A DNA stretch of 64,000 nt. It comes from an uncultured Gammaproteobacteria bacterium. Its GTDB lineage: Bacteria; Pseudomonadota; Gammaproteobacteria; Steroidobacterales; UBA11654. Positions within the stretch are counted from its first letter, which is position 1, and the number at the start of each line of letters is the position of its first letter. Under the pieces are notes generated by a model that saw only the letters and a program-made list of their open reading frames with translations, did not search any database and had not been told where the DNA came from. This document shows, piece after piece, positions 20,844 to 30,116 of the stretch. Both the position numbers and the translations under genes were made by a program. The DNA is taken from the NCBI GenBank assembly GCA_937801655.1, contig CALMWC010000010.1, positions 111,136 to 175,135 on the forward strand. The letters are read 5' to 3'.

Positions 20844-21314
20844 ATGCAAATAAAAATACTTTCCATCACTTCAAAGAAGAATACACTTTTTGATGATCTG
20901 TTTTTTCAGTATAAGAAAAGATTACCAGGACATATAAATTTGGATCATATTAAGATACCTATGGTAAAGAGATCCAAAACAAAACCAATTAAAACAGCTG
21001 TATTAGAGGAAGGTGAAGCTTTACTAAAGCATGTTAATATAAATGACTTATTGATAGTTCTGGACGAAAAAGGCAAACAATTAAGCAGTATTCGATTTTC
21101 CACATGGATGGAGGATTGGTTGCTGAATGGTCAGAATCCAGTTTTTGCCATAGGCGGCCCTGATGGTTTCTCTCAAGCAATTAAGGATAGGGCATCAACT
21201 ATTTTATCATTATCAATAATGACCCTTCCTCATGCCATGGTTCCCGTTTTAATGGCAGAACAAATTTATCGTTCTTGGACCATATTAGAGGGTCAGCCAT
21301 ACCATAGAAATTAA
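20844..21314 (+). CDS. rlmH: 23S rRNA pseudouridine-1915 N3-methyltransferase
   Basis: SPOUT-fold methyltransferase acting on pseudouridine 1915 in helix 69 of 23S rRNA. 156 residues; the knotted SAM site shows as FAIGGPDGFSQAIKDRA and the C-terminal LPHAMVPVLMAEQIYRSWTI-type motif, ending with PYHRN (YHR(x) terminus typical of RlmH). End of the holA-rsfS-rlmH group; a 71-base gap precedes the yhdP-like gene. Confidence 0.96.
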   Translation: MQIKILSITSKKNTLFDDLFFQYKKRLPGHINLDHIKIPMVKRSKTKPIKTAVLEEGEALLKHVNINDLLIVLDEKGKQLSSIRFSTWMEDWLLNGQNPVFAIGGPDGFSQAIKDRASTILSLSIMTLPHAMVPVLMAEQIYRSWTILEGQPYHRN

Positions 21315-21385
21315 TGTTCATATTGTTTTCATAATTAACTCATATAATTTGTATCTCTTAATGATTATTTAGATACAATTTTGTA

Positions 21386-22537
21386 ATGAAAAAAATATTT
21401 TTTATTTTATTTATACTTCTTAGTTTTTATGCAGTTTATCAAGTCCCTTTTTACTTGAATCAGCAAATTATTGATGAAGAAGAAGAAGTTATCTTAAGGC
21501 TCAATAAAGCTTTAAGCGTTGATTCAAGTTATGAGGAATTAACTTTCAAATGGTTCTCTCTGAATGAATTTATTATTGATCCAGAACTCCATTTTAAAAA
21601 TATTTCATTACGATTAAATGAGGAGGATATGAACCCTCTTCTCGTTGAAAGGTTTTCCCTTAAAATTAATTTATTAAGTTCAGTCATCAATAGAAGCCTT
21701 GTTTTAAAATCAATATTGATCGATGGTAGTGAACTTTTATTTACTCATAATGAGAATAAGGGTTTTTTAATGAATCAGATTCCTTTAAAACAATTTTTTA
21801 TTCTAAAGAAGAAAAAAATAAATCGACCTTCATTGGAACTAAAGAATATTAAAGCGAATGCTAATGATCTTAAAAGTATACAGAAAGGCTTTGGTGTGCA
21901 GAGTATTCTTCAGAGCAAGGAGTCTGAATTTTATATTAATTTATATTGGTCAACTCTTCCAAGAAGACATGAGATTCTTAATGCAACAGGGACGGCTGAA
22001 GTTAAGATAAAAAATGGAGAAATTGATACCAAAAAGAGGATTCCTGGAAAAGCCTTAGGTTTATTGAGTATCTCTGAGTTACCAAAGAGATTGCTTCTTG
22101 ATTTTAGTGATCTATTCAGCAATGAATTTTCATTTGATAGAATGAATGGCAACTTCAGTTTTAAGGATGGACTGGCTTACACTTGTAATTTAACCATCAA
22201 ATCAGCTCCCGCTGATGTGGTCATTATAGGTGCAACTGACACCAAAAAGAGGCAATACAATCAAATGGCAATTGTGCAACCAGCTGTGTCTGACATGTTG
22301 CCAATGGGTGGAGCTATGCTTGGAGGACCAGCAGCTGCAGCCAGTGTTTTTCTTTTTACAAAGTTATTTAGGCGACCATTAAAAGATGTGGGGTTGGCTT
22401 ACTATTCAATTGATGGGGATTGGAATCAACCAGTAATCAGTGATATTTCAAAAGACATTAATCTCTCAATGATAGAAAATTGCAATAACTTCATTCCTGA
22501 TGTAATTGTATCGGAAGAGTTGCATAATAATCCTTAA
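21386..22537 (+). CDS. shortened YhdP/AsmA-like envelope protein
   Basis: 383 residues. One N-terminal signal anchor (residues about 1-20) then a periplasmic chain. The C-terminal part matches the conserved end of the large AsmA-like protein YhdP (roughly 1270 residues in E. coli): GKALGLLSISELPKRLLLDFSDLFSNEF, FSFKDGLAYTCNLTIKSAPADVVIIG and MLPMGGAMLGGPAAAASVFLFTKLF are the landmarks, here quoted in pieces. The nitrilase and tldD genes follow, the usual yhdP neighbourhood. YhdP-type proteins bridge the periplasm for phospholipid transport; with most of the beta-taco missing this one could not span it alone. No frameshift is seen, so it looks like a true reduced version. Confidence 0.75.
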   Translation: MKKIFFILFILLSFYAVYQVPFYLNQQIIDEEEEVILRLNKALSVDSSYEELTFKWFSLNEFIIDPELHFKNISLRLNEEDMNPLLVERFSLKINLLSSVINRSLVLKSILIDGSELLFTHNENKGFLMNQIPLKQFFILKKKKINRPSLELKNIKANANDLKSIQKGFGVQSILQSKESEFYINLYWSTLPRRHEILNATGTAEVKIKNGEIDTKKRIPGKALGLLSISELPKRLLLDFSDLFSNEFSFDRMNGNFSFKDGLAYTCNLTIKSAPADVVIIGATDTKKRQYNQMAIVQPAVSDMLPMGGAMLGGPAAAASVFLFTKLFRRPLKDVGLAYYSIDGDWNQPVISDISKDINLSMIENCNNFIPDVIVSEELHNNP

Positions 22538-22559
22538 ATAATAAATTAATACAGTGATA

Positions 22560-23372
22560 ATGAAGATTGGATCCATTCAAATGAATTCTTCAGATACCGT
22601 TCAAGAAAATCTCTTGTTGACGGAGTCGTTATTGATTGAAGCCTCCAGCCAAAAGGTTGATATGGTTCTACTACCAGAGAATTTTGCTTTTATGGGATAC
22701 CCTAAGCAATTGGTCAATGAAATCATGGAAGACTATAAAGACGGTCCCATACAGAACTTTCTTTCCAAACAGTCAAAACAACTAGGGCTTTCAATTATTG
22801 CTGGTTCTATTCCAATTAAGAATGCAGACGAGAGCAAAAGCTTTGCAAGATCAATTGCCTATGATAATCAAGGTAATGAGATAGCTTGTTACGATAAGAT
22901 TCATCTTTTTGATGTTGAAGTGAATGGTAAGGCCTACAATGAGTCCTCTTCAATAGAGTCTGGAAGAGATGTCATTAATTTTATGACTGGCAATGAATTG
23001 AATGTAAAAGTAGGGTTGTCTATTTGTTATGATATTCGTTTCCCAGAACTTTATCGTCAACTTGGAGAGATAGATATAATTACTGTACCGGCAGCATTTA
23101 CCTATGAAACAGGTCAAGCGCATTGGCATACACTCCTAGCCAGTCGAGCTATTGAAAACCTATGTTATGTGGTGGGTTCGGCTCAATGGGGTGAGCATTA
23201 TGGAAATAGAAGAACTTATGGCCATTCCATGATTGTGGATCCTTGGGGAGAAATTAAAGATGAACTGCCTATTGGCAATGGATTGGTGGTTTCAGAAATA
23301 GACTTAGACCACTTGGCAGAAGTTAGATCAAAGTTCCCAGCGCTGTCTCATAGGAGAATTAATAATGACTGA
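22560..23372 (+). CDS. carbon-nitrogen hydrolase (nitrilase/Nit1-like, possible deaminated-glutathione amidase)
   Basis: About 270 residues with the nitrilase triad: Glu in LLPENFAF near residue 42, Lys in CYDKIHLFDV near 112 and Cys in LSICYDIRFPELYR near 155. The FAFMGYP and AFTYETGQAHWHTLLASRAIEN signatures fit the NIT1/YbeM subgroup that repairs deaminated glutathione, but substrate is inferred. ATG at 22560 starts MKIGSIQMNSS, the family N-terminus; a GTG two codons earlier (22554) is less likely. Overlaps tldD by 8 bases; the yhdP-nitrilase-tldD order is conserved in gammaproteobacteria. Confidence 0.88.
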   Translation: MKIGSIQMNSSDTVQENLLLTESLLIEASSQKVDMVLLPENFAFMGYPKQLVNEIMEDYKDGPIQNFLSKQSKQLGLSIIAGSIPIKNADESKSFARSIAYDNQGNEIACYDKIHLFDVEVNGKAYNESSSIESGRDVINFMTGNELNVKVGLSICYDIRFPELYRQLGEIDIITVPAAFTYETGQAHWHTLLASRAIENLCYVVGSAQWGEHYGNRRTYGHSMIVDPWGEIKDELPIGNGLVVSEIDLDHLAEVRSKFPALSHRRINND

Positions 23373-24801
23373 TCACCTTAGCGAAGCGAGGTCAATTCTA
23401 CTCGATCCATATAATATAAATGACAATGATCTCAATGCCTTATTGGGTGATCTTTTCTCTTATGGCGCAGACATGGGAGACATCTATTTTCAGGCTATTA
23501 ATCATGAATCTTGGTCTATAGAAGATGGCGAAGTTAAAAAATCATCCTTCTCAAATAAACAAGGCGTTGGTTTTAGAGCGATTACAGGTGAAAAATCGGG
23601 ACTTGCTTATTCTGAATCTTTTTCAAAATCATCCCTTCAAGATGCAGCAAAGGCTGCAGGGACCATCGCCAATAGTAATAAAACTCTGACCCATAATATC
23701 AACCCTCAAATTCAGCATCTTGACTTGTATCCTCCGATTAATCCAATAGATACAATAACCGACCAAGAGAAGATTGAGTATTTACAACTAGTGGATCAAA
23801 AAGCAAGGGCAAAAGACCATCGAGTGAAAGAAGTTATAGCCACTTTGGCAGGCAACAATCAAGCCATACTGGTTATTGATCAAAATGGAAGATTGGCTGC
23901 AGATATCAGACCCATGGTTAGAATGAGTGTGAATGTCATTGTTGAGGAAGACAACAGGAGAGAAAGAGGCTCAAGTGGAGGAGGAGGTCGCGTTGGCTAT
24001 AATTTTTTTGATCAATCAACTATTGAGAAATATGCTGGTGAGGCTGTCGATCAGGCTCTATTAAATCTCGAAGCCATAGAGGCACCTGCAGGGGAAATGA
24101 CAGTAGTTCTTGGCTCGGGATGGCCTGGAGTTCTAATCCATGAAGCGATTGGTCATGGTCTAGAAGGTGATTTTAATAGAAAGAAAACTTCAGCATTCTC
24201 AGGACTTATGGGGGAACAAGTTGCTTCTAAGATTTGTACAGTAATTGATGATGGAACCATGAAAGGAGAAAGAGGATCACTCAATATTGATGATGAGGGA
24301 GAGCCCACGCAGCGAACCGTCTTAATTGAAAATGGTAAATTAACCAACTACATGCAAGACAGATTGAATGCAAAATTAATGAATGCAAAATCAACAGGCA
24401 ATGGAAGAAGAGAGTCTTATGCATCCCAAACCATACCAAGAATGACGAATACCTTCATGATGTCAGGCACTCATGAACAGGAAGAAATTATCCAATCGGT
24501 AGATTCTGGTATTTATGCAAAAAACTTTGGTGGAGGTCAGGTTGATATTACATCAGGAAAGTTTGTATTTTCTGCCAGCGAAGCTTATCTGATTAAAAAT
24601 GGAAAATTAGGTGCTCCAGTCAAAGGAGCTATGCTGATTGGTGATGGCCCTTCTGCCTTGAATCAAGTGTCCATGATAGGAAATGATTTAGCTCTGGATC
24701 CTGGTATTGGTAATTGCGGTAAAGATGGTCAAACTGTTCCTGTTAATGTAGGTCAGCCAACTATGAGAATTGAAAAACTAACAGTGGGCGGAACAACTTA
24801 A
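23365..24801 (+). CDS. tldD: TldD metalloprotease subunit
   Basis: Catalytic half of the TldD/TldE(PmbA) heterodimer that degrades unfolded peptides and matures some RiPPs. 478 residues. The zinc site HEAIGHGLEGD (HExxxH) is near residue 258 and the downstream Cys ligand falls in NCGKDGQTVPVNVGQP near 455. The partner pmbA is 600 bases downstream, separated by purE on the other strand. Confidence 0.95.
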   Translation: MTDHLSEARSILLDPYNINDNDLNALLGDLFSYGADMGDIYFQAINHESWSIEDGEVKKSSFSNKQGVGFRAITGEKSGLAYSESFSKSSLQDAAKAAGTIANSNKTLTHNINPQIQHLDLYPPINPIDTITDQEKIEYLQLVDQKARAKDHRVKEVIATLAGNNQAILVIDQNGRLAADIRPMVRMSVNVIVEEDNRRERGSSGGGGRVGYNFFDQSTIEKYAGEAVDQALLNLEAIEAPAGEMTVVLGSGWPGVLIHEAIGHGLEGDFNRKKTSAFSGLMGEQVASKICTVIDDGTMKGERGSLNIDDEGEPTQRTVLIENGKLTNYMQDRLNAKLMNAKSTGNGRRESYASQTIPRMTNTFMMSGTHEQEEIIQSVDSGIYAKNFGGGQVDITSGKFVFSASEAYLIKNGKLGAPVKGAMLIGDGPSALNQVSMIGNDLALDPGIGNCGKDGQTVPVNVGQPTMRIEKLTVGGTT

Positions 24802-24827
24802 CTAGCTTTACTAAAGAACTTGAGAGA

Positions 24828-25310
24828 CTAATCTAATTTAGCTTCAATAACTTTTTGAGCTTGAGCAGCTCTGTATTCAATAAGTTTATTTTTTATACTC
24901 GAATCAGTAACGGCCATGATTGCTGCTGCATATAATGCACCATTAATAGCACCAGGTTTGCCTATAGCGACAGTACCAACTGGTATACCTGGAGGCATCT
25001 GAACAATCGACATTAATGCATCCATCCCATCCAGTGATCCTGCTATTAGTGGAACACCCACAACTGGTATGATTGTTTTTGCTGCAATAACACCAGGAAG
25101 CGCTGCTGAGAGTCCAGCTCCAGCTATAATTACTTGCACGCCACCTTCTTCACATTGAGTTATGTATTCATCGAGTAAATCCGGTGTCCGATGCGCCGAG
25201 ATAACCCTAGATTCATGGCTAATGTCTAAGTTTTTAAGAGTTTTGGAGGTATTGCTCATGACTTCCCAATCCGATTGAGATCCCATGATGATTGCTATTT
25301 TTATGCTCAT
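24828..25310 (-). CDS. purE: N5-carboxyaminoimidazole ribonucleotide mutase
   Basis: Class I PurE converting N5-CAIR to CAIR in purine synthesis. 160 residues: MGSQSDWEVM near residue 9 (phosphate binding), SAHRTPDLL near 39 and the GAGLSAALPGVIAA loop, all typical. Inserted on the - strand between tldD and pmbA. No purK accompanies it here, although a class I PurE normally needs PurK. Confidence 0.94.
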   Translation of the reverse strand: MSIKIAIIMGSQSDWEVMSNTSKTLKNLDISHESRVISAHRTPDLLDEYITQCEEGGVQVIIAGAGLSAALPGVIAAKTIIPVVGVPLIAGSLDGMDALMSIVQMPPGIPVGTVAIGKPGAINGALYAAAIMAVTDSSIKNKLIEYRAAQAQKVIEAKLD

Positions 25311-25399
25311 AGTGTGTTTTTATAATTTCTTATTTGTTGTCTCTAAGTAGGTTAGAATATAGAACCTAATTTTAAACTATTTTTTAGTAAAATTTAAAT

Positions 25400-26722
25400 A
25401 TGAATAAAGAAAAGTTTCATAATAAAACACAGTTTGCATTGGATCATGCAAAAAAAATAGGGGCAGACCAAACCAGCCTAAGCTTTGGATCCGCCTCAGG
25501 GTTTTCGGTCACAGCACAAAATGGATCGATCGATACGGTTGAAAATTATCAAGATCAAAGATTTTCTATCAGTGTGCATCTGAATCAATCCATAGGTTCA
25601 GCGAGCTCAAATGATCTTTCTGAATCAACTATGATAAAGACAATAGATAAAGCATACAGTTTAGCTAGCTTGACTGCTGCAGATGAATACAATGGATTGG
25701 CCAACAAAGAGTTAATGGCAATAAAGCCAATGGATTTAGATTTATTCCACCCTTGGGATATTGATATTCATGGTGCTCAAAAGTTAGCATTGGAATGCGA
25801 GCAAGCTGCACTGGATTATCATCCTAAAGTTATTAATTCAGAAGGTGCTAATGTTGGTAGTTATAAGAGCGAATCCTATTATGCTAACTCGCATGGATTT
25901 TTCGGTGCTACAAACTCTACCGGGCATAGTATTAGTTGTACTGCAATTGCTGAAGAGAATGGTTTGATGGAAATGGATTATGATTATTCCAGTGAAAGAC
26001 ATCCTGAAGATCTCATGAATCATATTGAAATTGGTAATAATGCTGGATCGAAAGCGTTGGCTAATCTGGGTTCAAAAAAAATAAAAACACAACAAGCACA
26101 AATATTATATACACCGAGAGTTGCAAAAAGCATCATCAGTCATCTTATGGATGCCATTAGTGGTGGTAGCTTATATAGAAAATCCTCTTTCTTATTGGAT
26201 AGCAAGGACAAGAAAGTCTGTTCAGAAATAATGACAATTAAGGAAGACCCTCATTTAAAACGAGGCTCTTCAAGTACTTATTTTGATGGTGAAGGTGTTG
26301 AGACAAGCCCTCGCTTAATAGTAGAACAGGGAAAACTCTTAGGCTATTTACTATCAAGTTATTCTGCAAGAAGACTGGGCATGGAAACAACTGGTAATGC
26401 AGGCGGCCATCATAATCTTTTGATTGAACCCAGTGGATCTGATGATTTTAATAGTCTAGTCAAAGGCATGAAGAAAGGGTTGATAGTTACTGGTTTGATT
26501 GGGTATGGTGTCAATATTGTTAATGGTGATTATTCTAGAGGTGCCAATGGATTTTGGGTTGAAAATGGAGAAATACTCTATCCAGTGAGTGAGATAACCA
26601 TTGCTGGGAACTTAAAAAATATGTTAAACGATATTGAAGCTATTGGTAATGATACGGATAACAATGGATCAACAAAAATCGGCAGTCTTTTAATTAATAA
26701 TTTAATGATCGCAGGGCAGTAA
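25400..26722 (+). CDS. pmbA: metalloprotease subunit PmbA (TldE)
   Basis: Non-zinc partner of TldD, 440 residues. Contains the PmbA landmarks TQNGS-like (AQNGSIDTVENYQDQ), VDGTGV-equivalent stretch and the C-terminal NGDYSRGANGFWVENGEI motif, and lacks the HExxxH of TldD as expected. Followed after 10 bases by the beta-propeller gene. Confidence 0.93.
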   Translation: MNKEKFHNKTQFALDHAKKIGADQTSLSFGSASGFSVTAQNGSIDTVENYQDQRFSISVHLNQSIGSASSNDLSESTMIKTIDKAYSLASLTAADEYNGLANKELMAIKPMDLDLFHPWDIDIHGAQKLALECEQAALDYHPKVINSEGANVGSYKSESYYANSHGFFGATNSTGHSISCTAIAEENGLMEMDYDYSSERHPEDLMNHIEIGNNAGSKALANLGSKKIKTQQAQILYTPRVAKSIISHLMDAISGGSLYRKSSFLLDSKDKKVCSEIMTIKEDPHLKRGSSSTYFDGEGVETSPRLIVEQGKLLGYLLSSYSARRLGMETTGNAGGHHNLLIEPSGSDDFNSLVKGMKKGLIVTGLIGYGVNIVNGDYSRGANGFWVENGEILYPVSEITIAGNLKNMLNDIEAIGNDTDNNGSTKIGSLLINNLMIAGQ

Positions 26723-26732
26723 GGAAATAATA

Positions 26733-27956
26733 ATGAATAAAATATTGATTTTTAGTTTGGCACTTTTTATTCAACCAGTATTTGGGCATGGCGGTGTGGA
26801 GCGAACCTCACTCTTGAAAGAAGCCGAGATTAGACTGTTCGTTGCTGACAATATGAATTCAGATCTTGTGACGATTGATTTTCCCTCCGGACAGGTTATC
26901 AATCGAGTCTCAACACCACCATCAATTATGACACTTCAAGTTGGAGGAAATAATAACCATATTTTTGCGATGCGAGGCAGAGATACCGATGAAGGCGTTA
27001 TGAGTATTATTTCCACTGGCTATGATAAAGAAGAAAAACAATTTAGACCGCCTTATGTTATTCGCACACTATCAGTGGACACTCCAGGGGGAGGAAGAAA
27101 TAATGGCAGTGGCCATGTTATGGCTACCGTTGATGGACATAATGCAGTTTTGACAGAAGGGGATGGGAAAATCATTGTTTTAATGAACGATGAGATTGAT
27201 GGATTCTCTAAACTTAGAACGAAGACCTATGATCTTGCTGCACCGGATCACTACCATTACCTTGAAGGGGAAAAATATTTATACATTGGCCATTTATTCA
27301 AAGGTTTCGTTCAAATATTGAACAAAAATACAGGCAAAGAAGTCAAGAAGATTGGTAACTGTCCATTGCTCCATGGGATGGGACGAGATAGTGAATCGGG
27401 AAGGCTTTTTTTCTCTTGTCGCACTGAAGTGGTAGTGGTTGGAACCAAAGGTGAAGAAAGGGCTCAGGAGATAACAAGAATAGCTTACCCAGATAAGGGT
27501 CGTTCTTGTGCCGCTTTCTTGAATGGTAAGCAAAGAGTGCGATGGTGTTATACCGAGGGCATTATTCCACAACTATATAGACTGGACGCTGCAGCTGATG
27601 ATTATCAGTTTGATCGACTAGCTGTAGAGTCATCGATTAGACAGGATGTCACTATAGATGGGAAATACCTTTTGATCTTATCAAAGGACGGCAATCTAAC
27701 TCTTCGAGATGGTTTTGATGGAAGCTTTATAAGGAAAGTGAAGGTATCGGAGCCTTTTGATGGCGAATGGAATGAAGACGTCAGTAAAGCCATTTTACCT
27801 GATATTGTTTCTCATAATGGAATTGCCTATATTTCATTGACACATGAGGGAAGAGTTGTGGAAGTCAATCTAGAGGAAGGGAAGGTGAACAGATATATAG
27901 ATATAGGTGGTTTTCCAACCAGAATGGTGCTTCTGGCAAAAAAAGATTTACAATAA
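26733..27956 (+). CDS. periplasmic beta-propeller protein, AztD-like zinc metallochaperone candidate
   Basis: 407 residues with a Sec signal peptide (cleavage likely just before HGG near residue 19), leaving a His at the mature N-terminus. The body is a seven-blade-type repeat (RLFVADNMNSDLVTIDF, FAMRGRDTDEGVMSI, PDHYHYLEGEKYLYIGHLFKG, ILPDIVSHNGIAYISL). The DHYHYLE and C...C elements resemble AztD, the periplasmic zinc chaperone for AztABC. No ABC zinc transporter is in the window, so the assignment is by family resemblance only; another metal or a redox/sensory role is possible. A small His-containing exported protein follows after 16 bases. Confidence 0.6.
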   Translation: MNKILIFSLALFIQPVFGHGGVERTSLLKEAEIRLFVADNMNSDLVTIDFPSGQVINRVSTPPSIMTLQVGGNNNHIFAMRGRDTDEGVMSIISTGYDKEEKQFRPPYVIRTLSVDTPGGGRNNGSGHVMATVDGHNAVLTEGDGKIIVLMNDEIDGFSKLRTKTYDLAAPDHYHYLEGEKYLYIGHLFKGFVQILNKNTGKEVKKIGNCPLLHGMGRDSESGRLFFSCRTEVVVVGTKGEERAQEITRIAYPDKGRSCAAFLNGKQRVRWCYTEGIIPQLYRLDAAADDYQFDRLAVESSIRQDVTIDGKYLLILSKDGNLTLRDGFDGSFIRKVKVSEPFDGEWNEDVSKAILPDIVSHNGIAYISLTHEGRVVEVNLEEGKVNRYIDIGGFPTRMVLLAKKDLQ

Positions 27957-27972
27957 TTAATTAGGAATAAAA

Positions 27973-28377
27973 ATGAAAATTAATACGTTTATTAAAATAA
28001 TAGTTGTTTGCTTGCTCTCGATTCAATTTCAATCTGAGCTTAATGCGCATAGCGATCATGCTAAGAATATCAATGTTAAGGCGATGTCAGAAATCTTGCT
28101 TAAAATGAATCATTTTCCTTCAGATACAAATAGAAAAGAACTTGAAAAAATGCTTGAAGACACTGGTACAACTGAGAATGAAAAAATCATAGCAAATGCC
28201 ATTCTTAAAATTAATCATGCAAAAGATGCAAACGATGAAGAGTCTTTAAAAGCATTGATTGAGGCATCTGATTCATCCAAGGCAATCAAAAGTCTCGCAA
28301 CCAGTATTCTTTCTTTTAATCATAGTGTGAATTCTTCAGATAAAAGAAGTTTAGAGATGATTATATTTAAAGGCTAG
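27973..28377 (+). CDS. small exported repeat protein of unknown function
   Basis: 134 residues, not recognised. A signal peptide (hydrophobic to about residue 20, cleavage near ELNA) leaves a mature end AHSDHAKN. The mature part has three imperfect repeats of about 36 residues, each opening with IL(x)(x)NH: ILLKMNH near 41, ILKINH near 77 and ILSFNH near 112, followed by D/S/N-rich helices. The regular His and Asn placement and location just behind the AztD-like gene suggest a joint periplasmic, perhaps metal-related, role (inference). Its stop overlaps the purC stop by 4 bases. Confidence 0.7.
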   Translation: MKINTFIKIIVVCLLSIQFQSELNAHSDHAKNINVKAMSEILLKMNHFPSDTNRKELEKMLEDTGTTENEKIIANAILKINHAKDANDEESLKALIEASDSSKAIKSLATSILSFNHSVNSSDKRSLEMIIFKG

Positions 28378-29258
28378 CTAGCTTCAGCAATTATTGCTTG
28401 ATAAGCATTCCTATATTTAGCAGTCGTATTCTCAATAACGTCTTGAGGCAATTCTGGTCCAGGAGCGGATTTGTTCCAATCGAGAGTTTCTAGATAGTCT
28501 CTTAGGTATTGCTTATCAAAACTAGGAGGGCTGACTCCAATATTGTAGTCATCTATTGACCAAAATCGAGAGGAGTCTGGTGTTAAAACTTCATCAATCA
28601 AGAATAAGTTGCCATCGCCATCAAGTCCAAACTCAAATTTAGTATCAGCTATAATAATGCCACGCTCACTGGCATGACTCACTCCAAAATTATAAATATC
28701 AATTGAGATATCTCTCACTCTGCTGGCTAGATCCTCTCCCAATAACTTTACTGTTTCTTCATAAGAAATATTTTCATCATGCTCACCAACTTCAGCTTTC
28801 GTAGCAGGGGTGTAAATGGGTTCTGAAAGTTGAGATGCCATTTGAAGATTTTTATCCAATTCAATGCCACATACTGCTCCAGTTGCCTGATAATCTTTCC
28901 AGCCTGAACCTATTAAATAACCTCTTACAACTGCTTCAATAGGCAAGGGGTTTAATCTTTTTACAATCATGCTTCTATTCTTGAAATAAGCCAATTGATC
29001 TTGATCCGATATAATTTCCTCTAAGCTGAGGTCATTGGTCATGTGATTGGGTACAATATCTTGGGTTTGATCAAACCAGAATTTCGATAATTGTGTTAAT
29101 ACCTCTCCTTTTCCAGGGATAGGATTAGGCAATACAACATCAAATGCAGACATTCTATCTGTGGTAACGATGAGTAAATAGGCCTCATTGATTGCGTATA
29201 TATCTCTTACTTTGCCCTGAGCAATAAGCTCAAGATTTTGAAGTTTTTGATTATTCAT
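28374..29258 (-). CDS. purC: SAICAR synthetase (phosphoribosylaminoimidazole-succinocarboxamide synthase)
   Basis: Joins aspartate to CAIR in purine synthesis. 294 residues, the longer (yeast Ade1-like) form rather than the 237-residue E. coli type. Landmarks: GKVRDIYAINEAYLLIVTTDR, SAFDVVLPNPIPGKG, RMLNPLPIEAVVRGYL-type (here KRLNPLPIEAVVRGYLIGSG), IIADTKFEFGLD and LIDEVLTPDSSRFW. Divergent from rpe. Confidence 0.95.
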   Translation of the reverse strand: MNNQKLQNLELIAQGKVRDIYAINEAYLLIVTTDRMSAFDVVLPNPIPGKGEVLTQLSKFWFDQTQDIVPNHMTNDLSLEEIISDQDQLAYFKNRSMIVKRLNPLPIEAVVRGYLIGSGWKDYQATGAVCGIELDKNLQMASQLSEPIYTPATKAEVGEHDENISYEETVKLLGEDLASRVRDISIDIYNFGVSHASERGIIIADTKFEFGLDGDGNLFLIDEVLTPDSSRFWSIDDYNIGVSPPSFDKQYLRDYLETLDWNKSAPGPELPQDVIENTTAKYRNAYQAIIAEAS

Positions 29259-29286
29259 TTCTTTATTTTATTAATTGAGTTAATGA

Positions 29287-29314
29287 TTTACAAGCTTTAG
29301 AATTTTTCTATACA
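29287..29314 (+). promoter_or_regulatory. candidate rpe promoter
   Basis: TTTACA at 29287-29292, 16-base spacer, TATACA at 29309-29314, about 48 bases before the rpe ATG. Both boxes differ from consensus at one position each, and the spacing is one base short. A second possible -10 (TGCATAAT) lies a little further down. Confidence 0.35.
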
Positions 29315-29361
29315 AAATTAAAACTAGTGCATAATGATATTTTAATAGAGGTTTTTAGATA

Positions 29362-30030
29362 ATGAAAGATTTTAAAATAGCTCCATCCATACTTTCAGCT
29401 AACTTTGCATATTTAGGTAAGGAAGTTGAGGATGTTATAGAGGCAGGCGCTGATTTCATTCACTTTGATGTCATGGATAATCACTATGTGCCTAATTTGA
29501 CATTTGGGCCTGTTATTTGCCAGTCATTAAGAGATTTTGGAATTAAAGCTCCTATTGATGTGCATCTAATGGTTGAGCCTGTGGACGAATTAGTTGATAG
29601 CTTTGCACAAGCAGGAGCCACATTCATTAGTTTTCACCCTGAGGCATCCACTGATATATCAAAGACCATAGATCTAATTAAAAAAGCAGGATGCAGACCA
29701 GGACTTGCTATCAATCCAACTACTTCATTGGATTATCTGAAAGACTCTATTGAGGAGATTGATATTATTATTATGATGTCTGTAAACCCTGGATTTGCAG
29801 GACAGAGTTTTATACCAGAGGTACTTGATAAATTAACTTTAGCACGATCCATCATTGCAAAATCTGGAAGAGAAATATTCTTGGAAATCGATGGAGGAGT
29901 GAAGGCTAATAATATTGCAAGTATTGCAAAATATGGAGCCGATGCATTTGTTTCAGGATCGGGTATCTTTGGAACCAGTAATTACAAGGAAACAATCGAT
30001 TATATGCGAGAAGAATTAGCTCAATTATAA
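29362..30030 (+). CDS. rpe: ribulose-phosphate 3-epimerase
   Basis: Interconverts ribulose-5-P and xylulose-5-P in the pentose phosphate pathway. 222-residue TIM barrel: IAPSILSANFAYLG, HFDVMDNHYVPNLTFGP (metal and catalytic Asp), DVHLMVEP, MMSVNPGFAGQSFIP and EIDGGVKANNI (second catalytic Asp). rpiA, which makes the same substrate from ribose-5-P, is 2 kb away. Confidence 0.96.
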   Translation: MKDFKIAPSILSANFAYLGKEVEDVIEAGADFIHFDVMDNHYVPNLTFGPVICQSLRDFGIKAPIDVHLMVEPVDELVDSFAQAGATFISFHPEASTDISKTIDLIKKAGCRPGLAINPTTSLDYLKDSIEEIDIIIMMSVNPGFAGQSFIPEVLDKLTLARSIIAKSGREIFLEIDGGVKANNIASIAKYGADAFVSGSGIFGTSNYKETIDYMREELAQL

Positions 30031-30116
30031 GATAGATTATTTAGTAAGATTTCATTGATAATTTGCACTTACATGAGTAGACTACCCATCTTTCAAATAG
30101 ATTAGAATACTGATAA

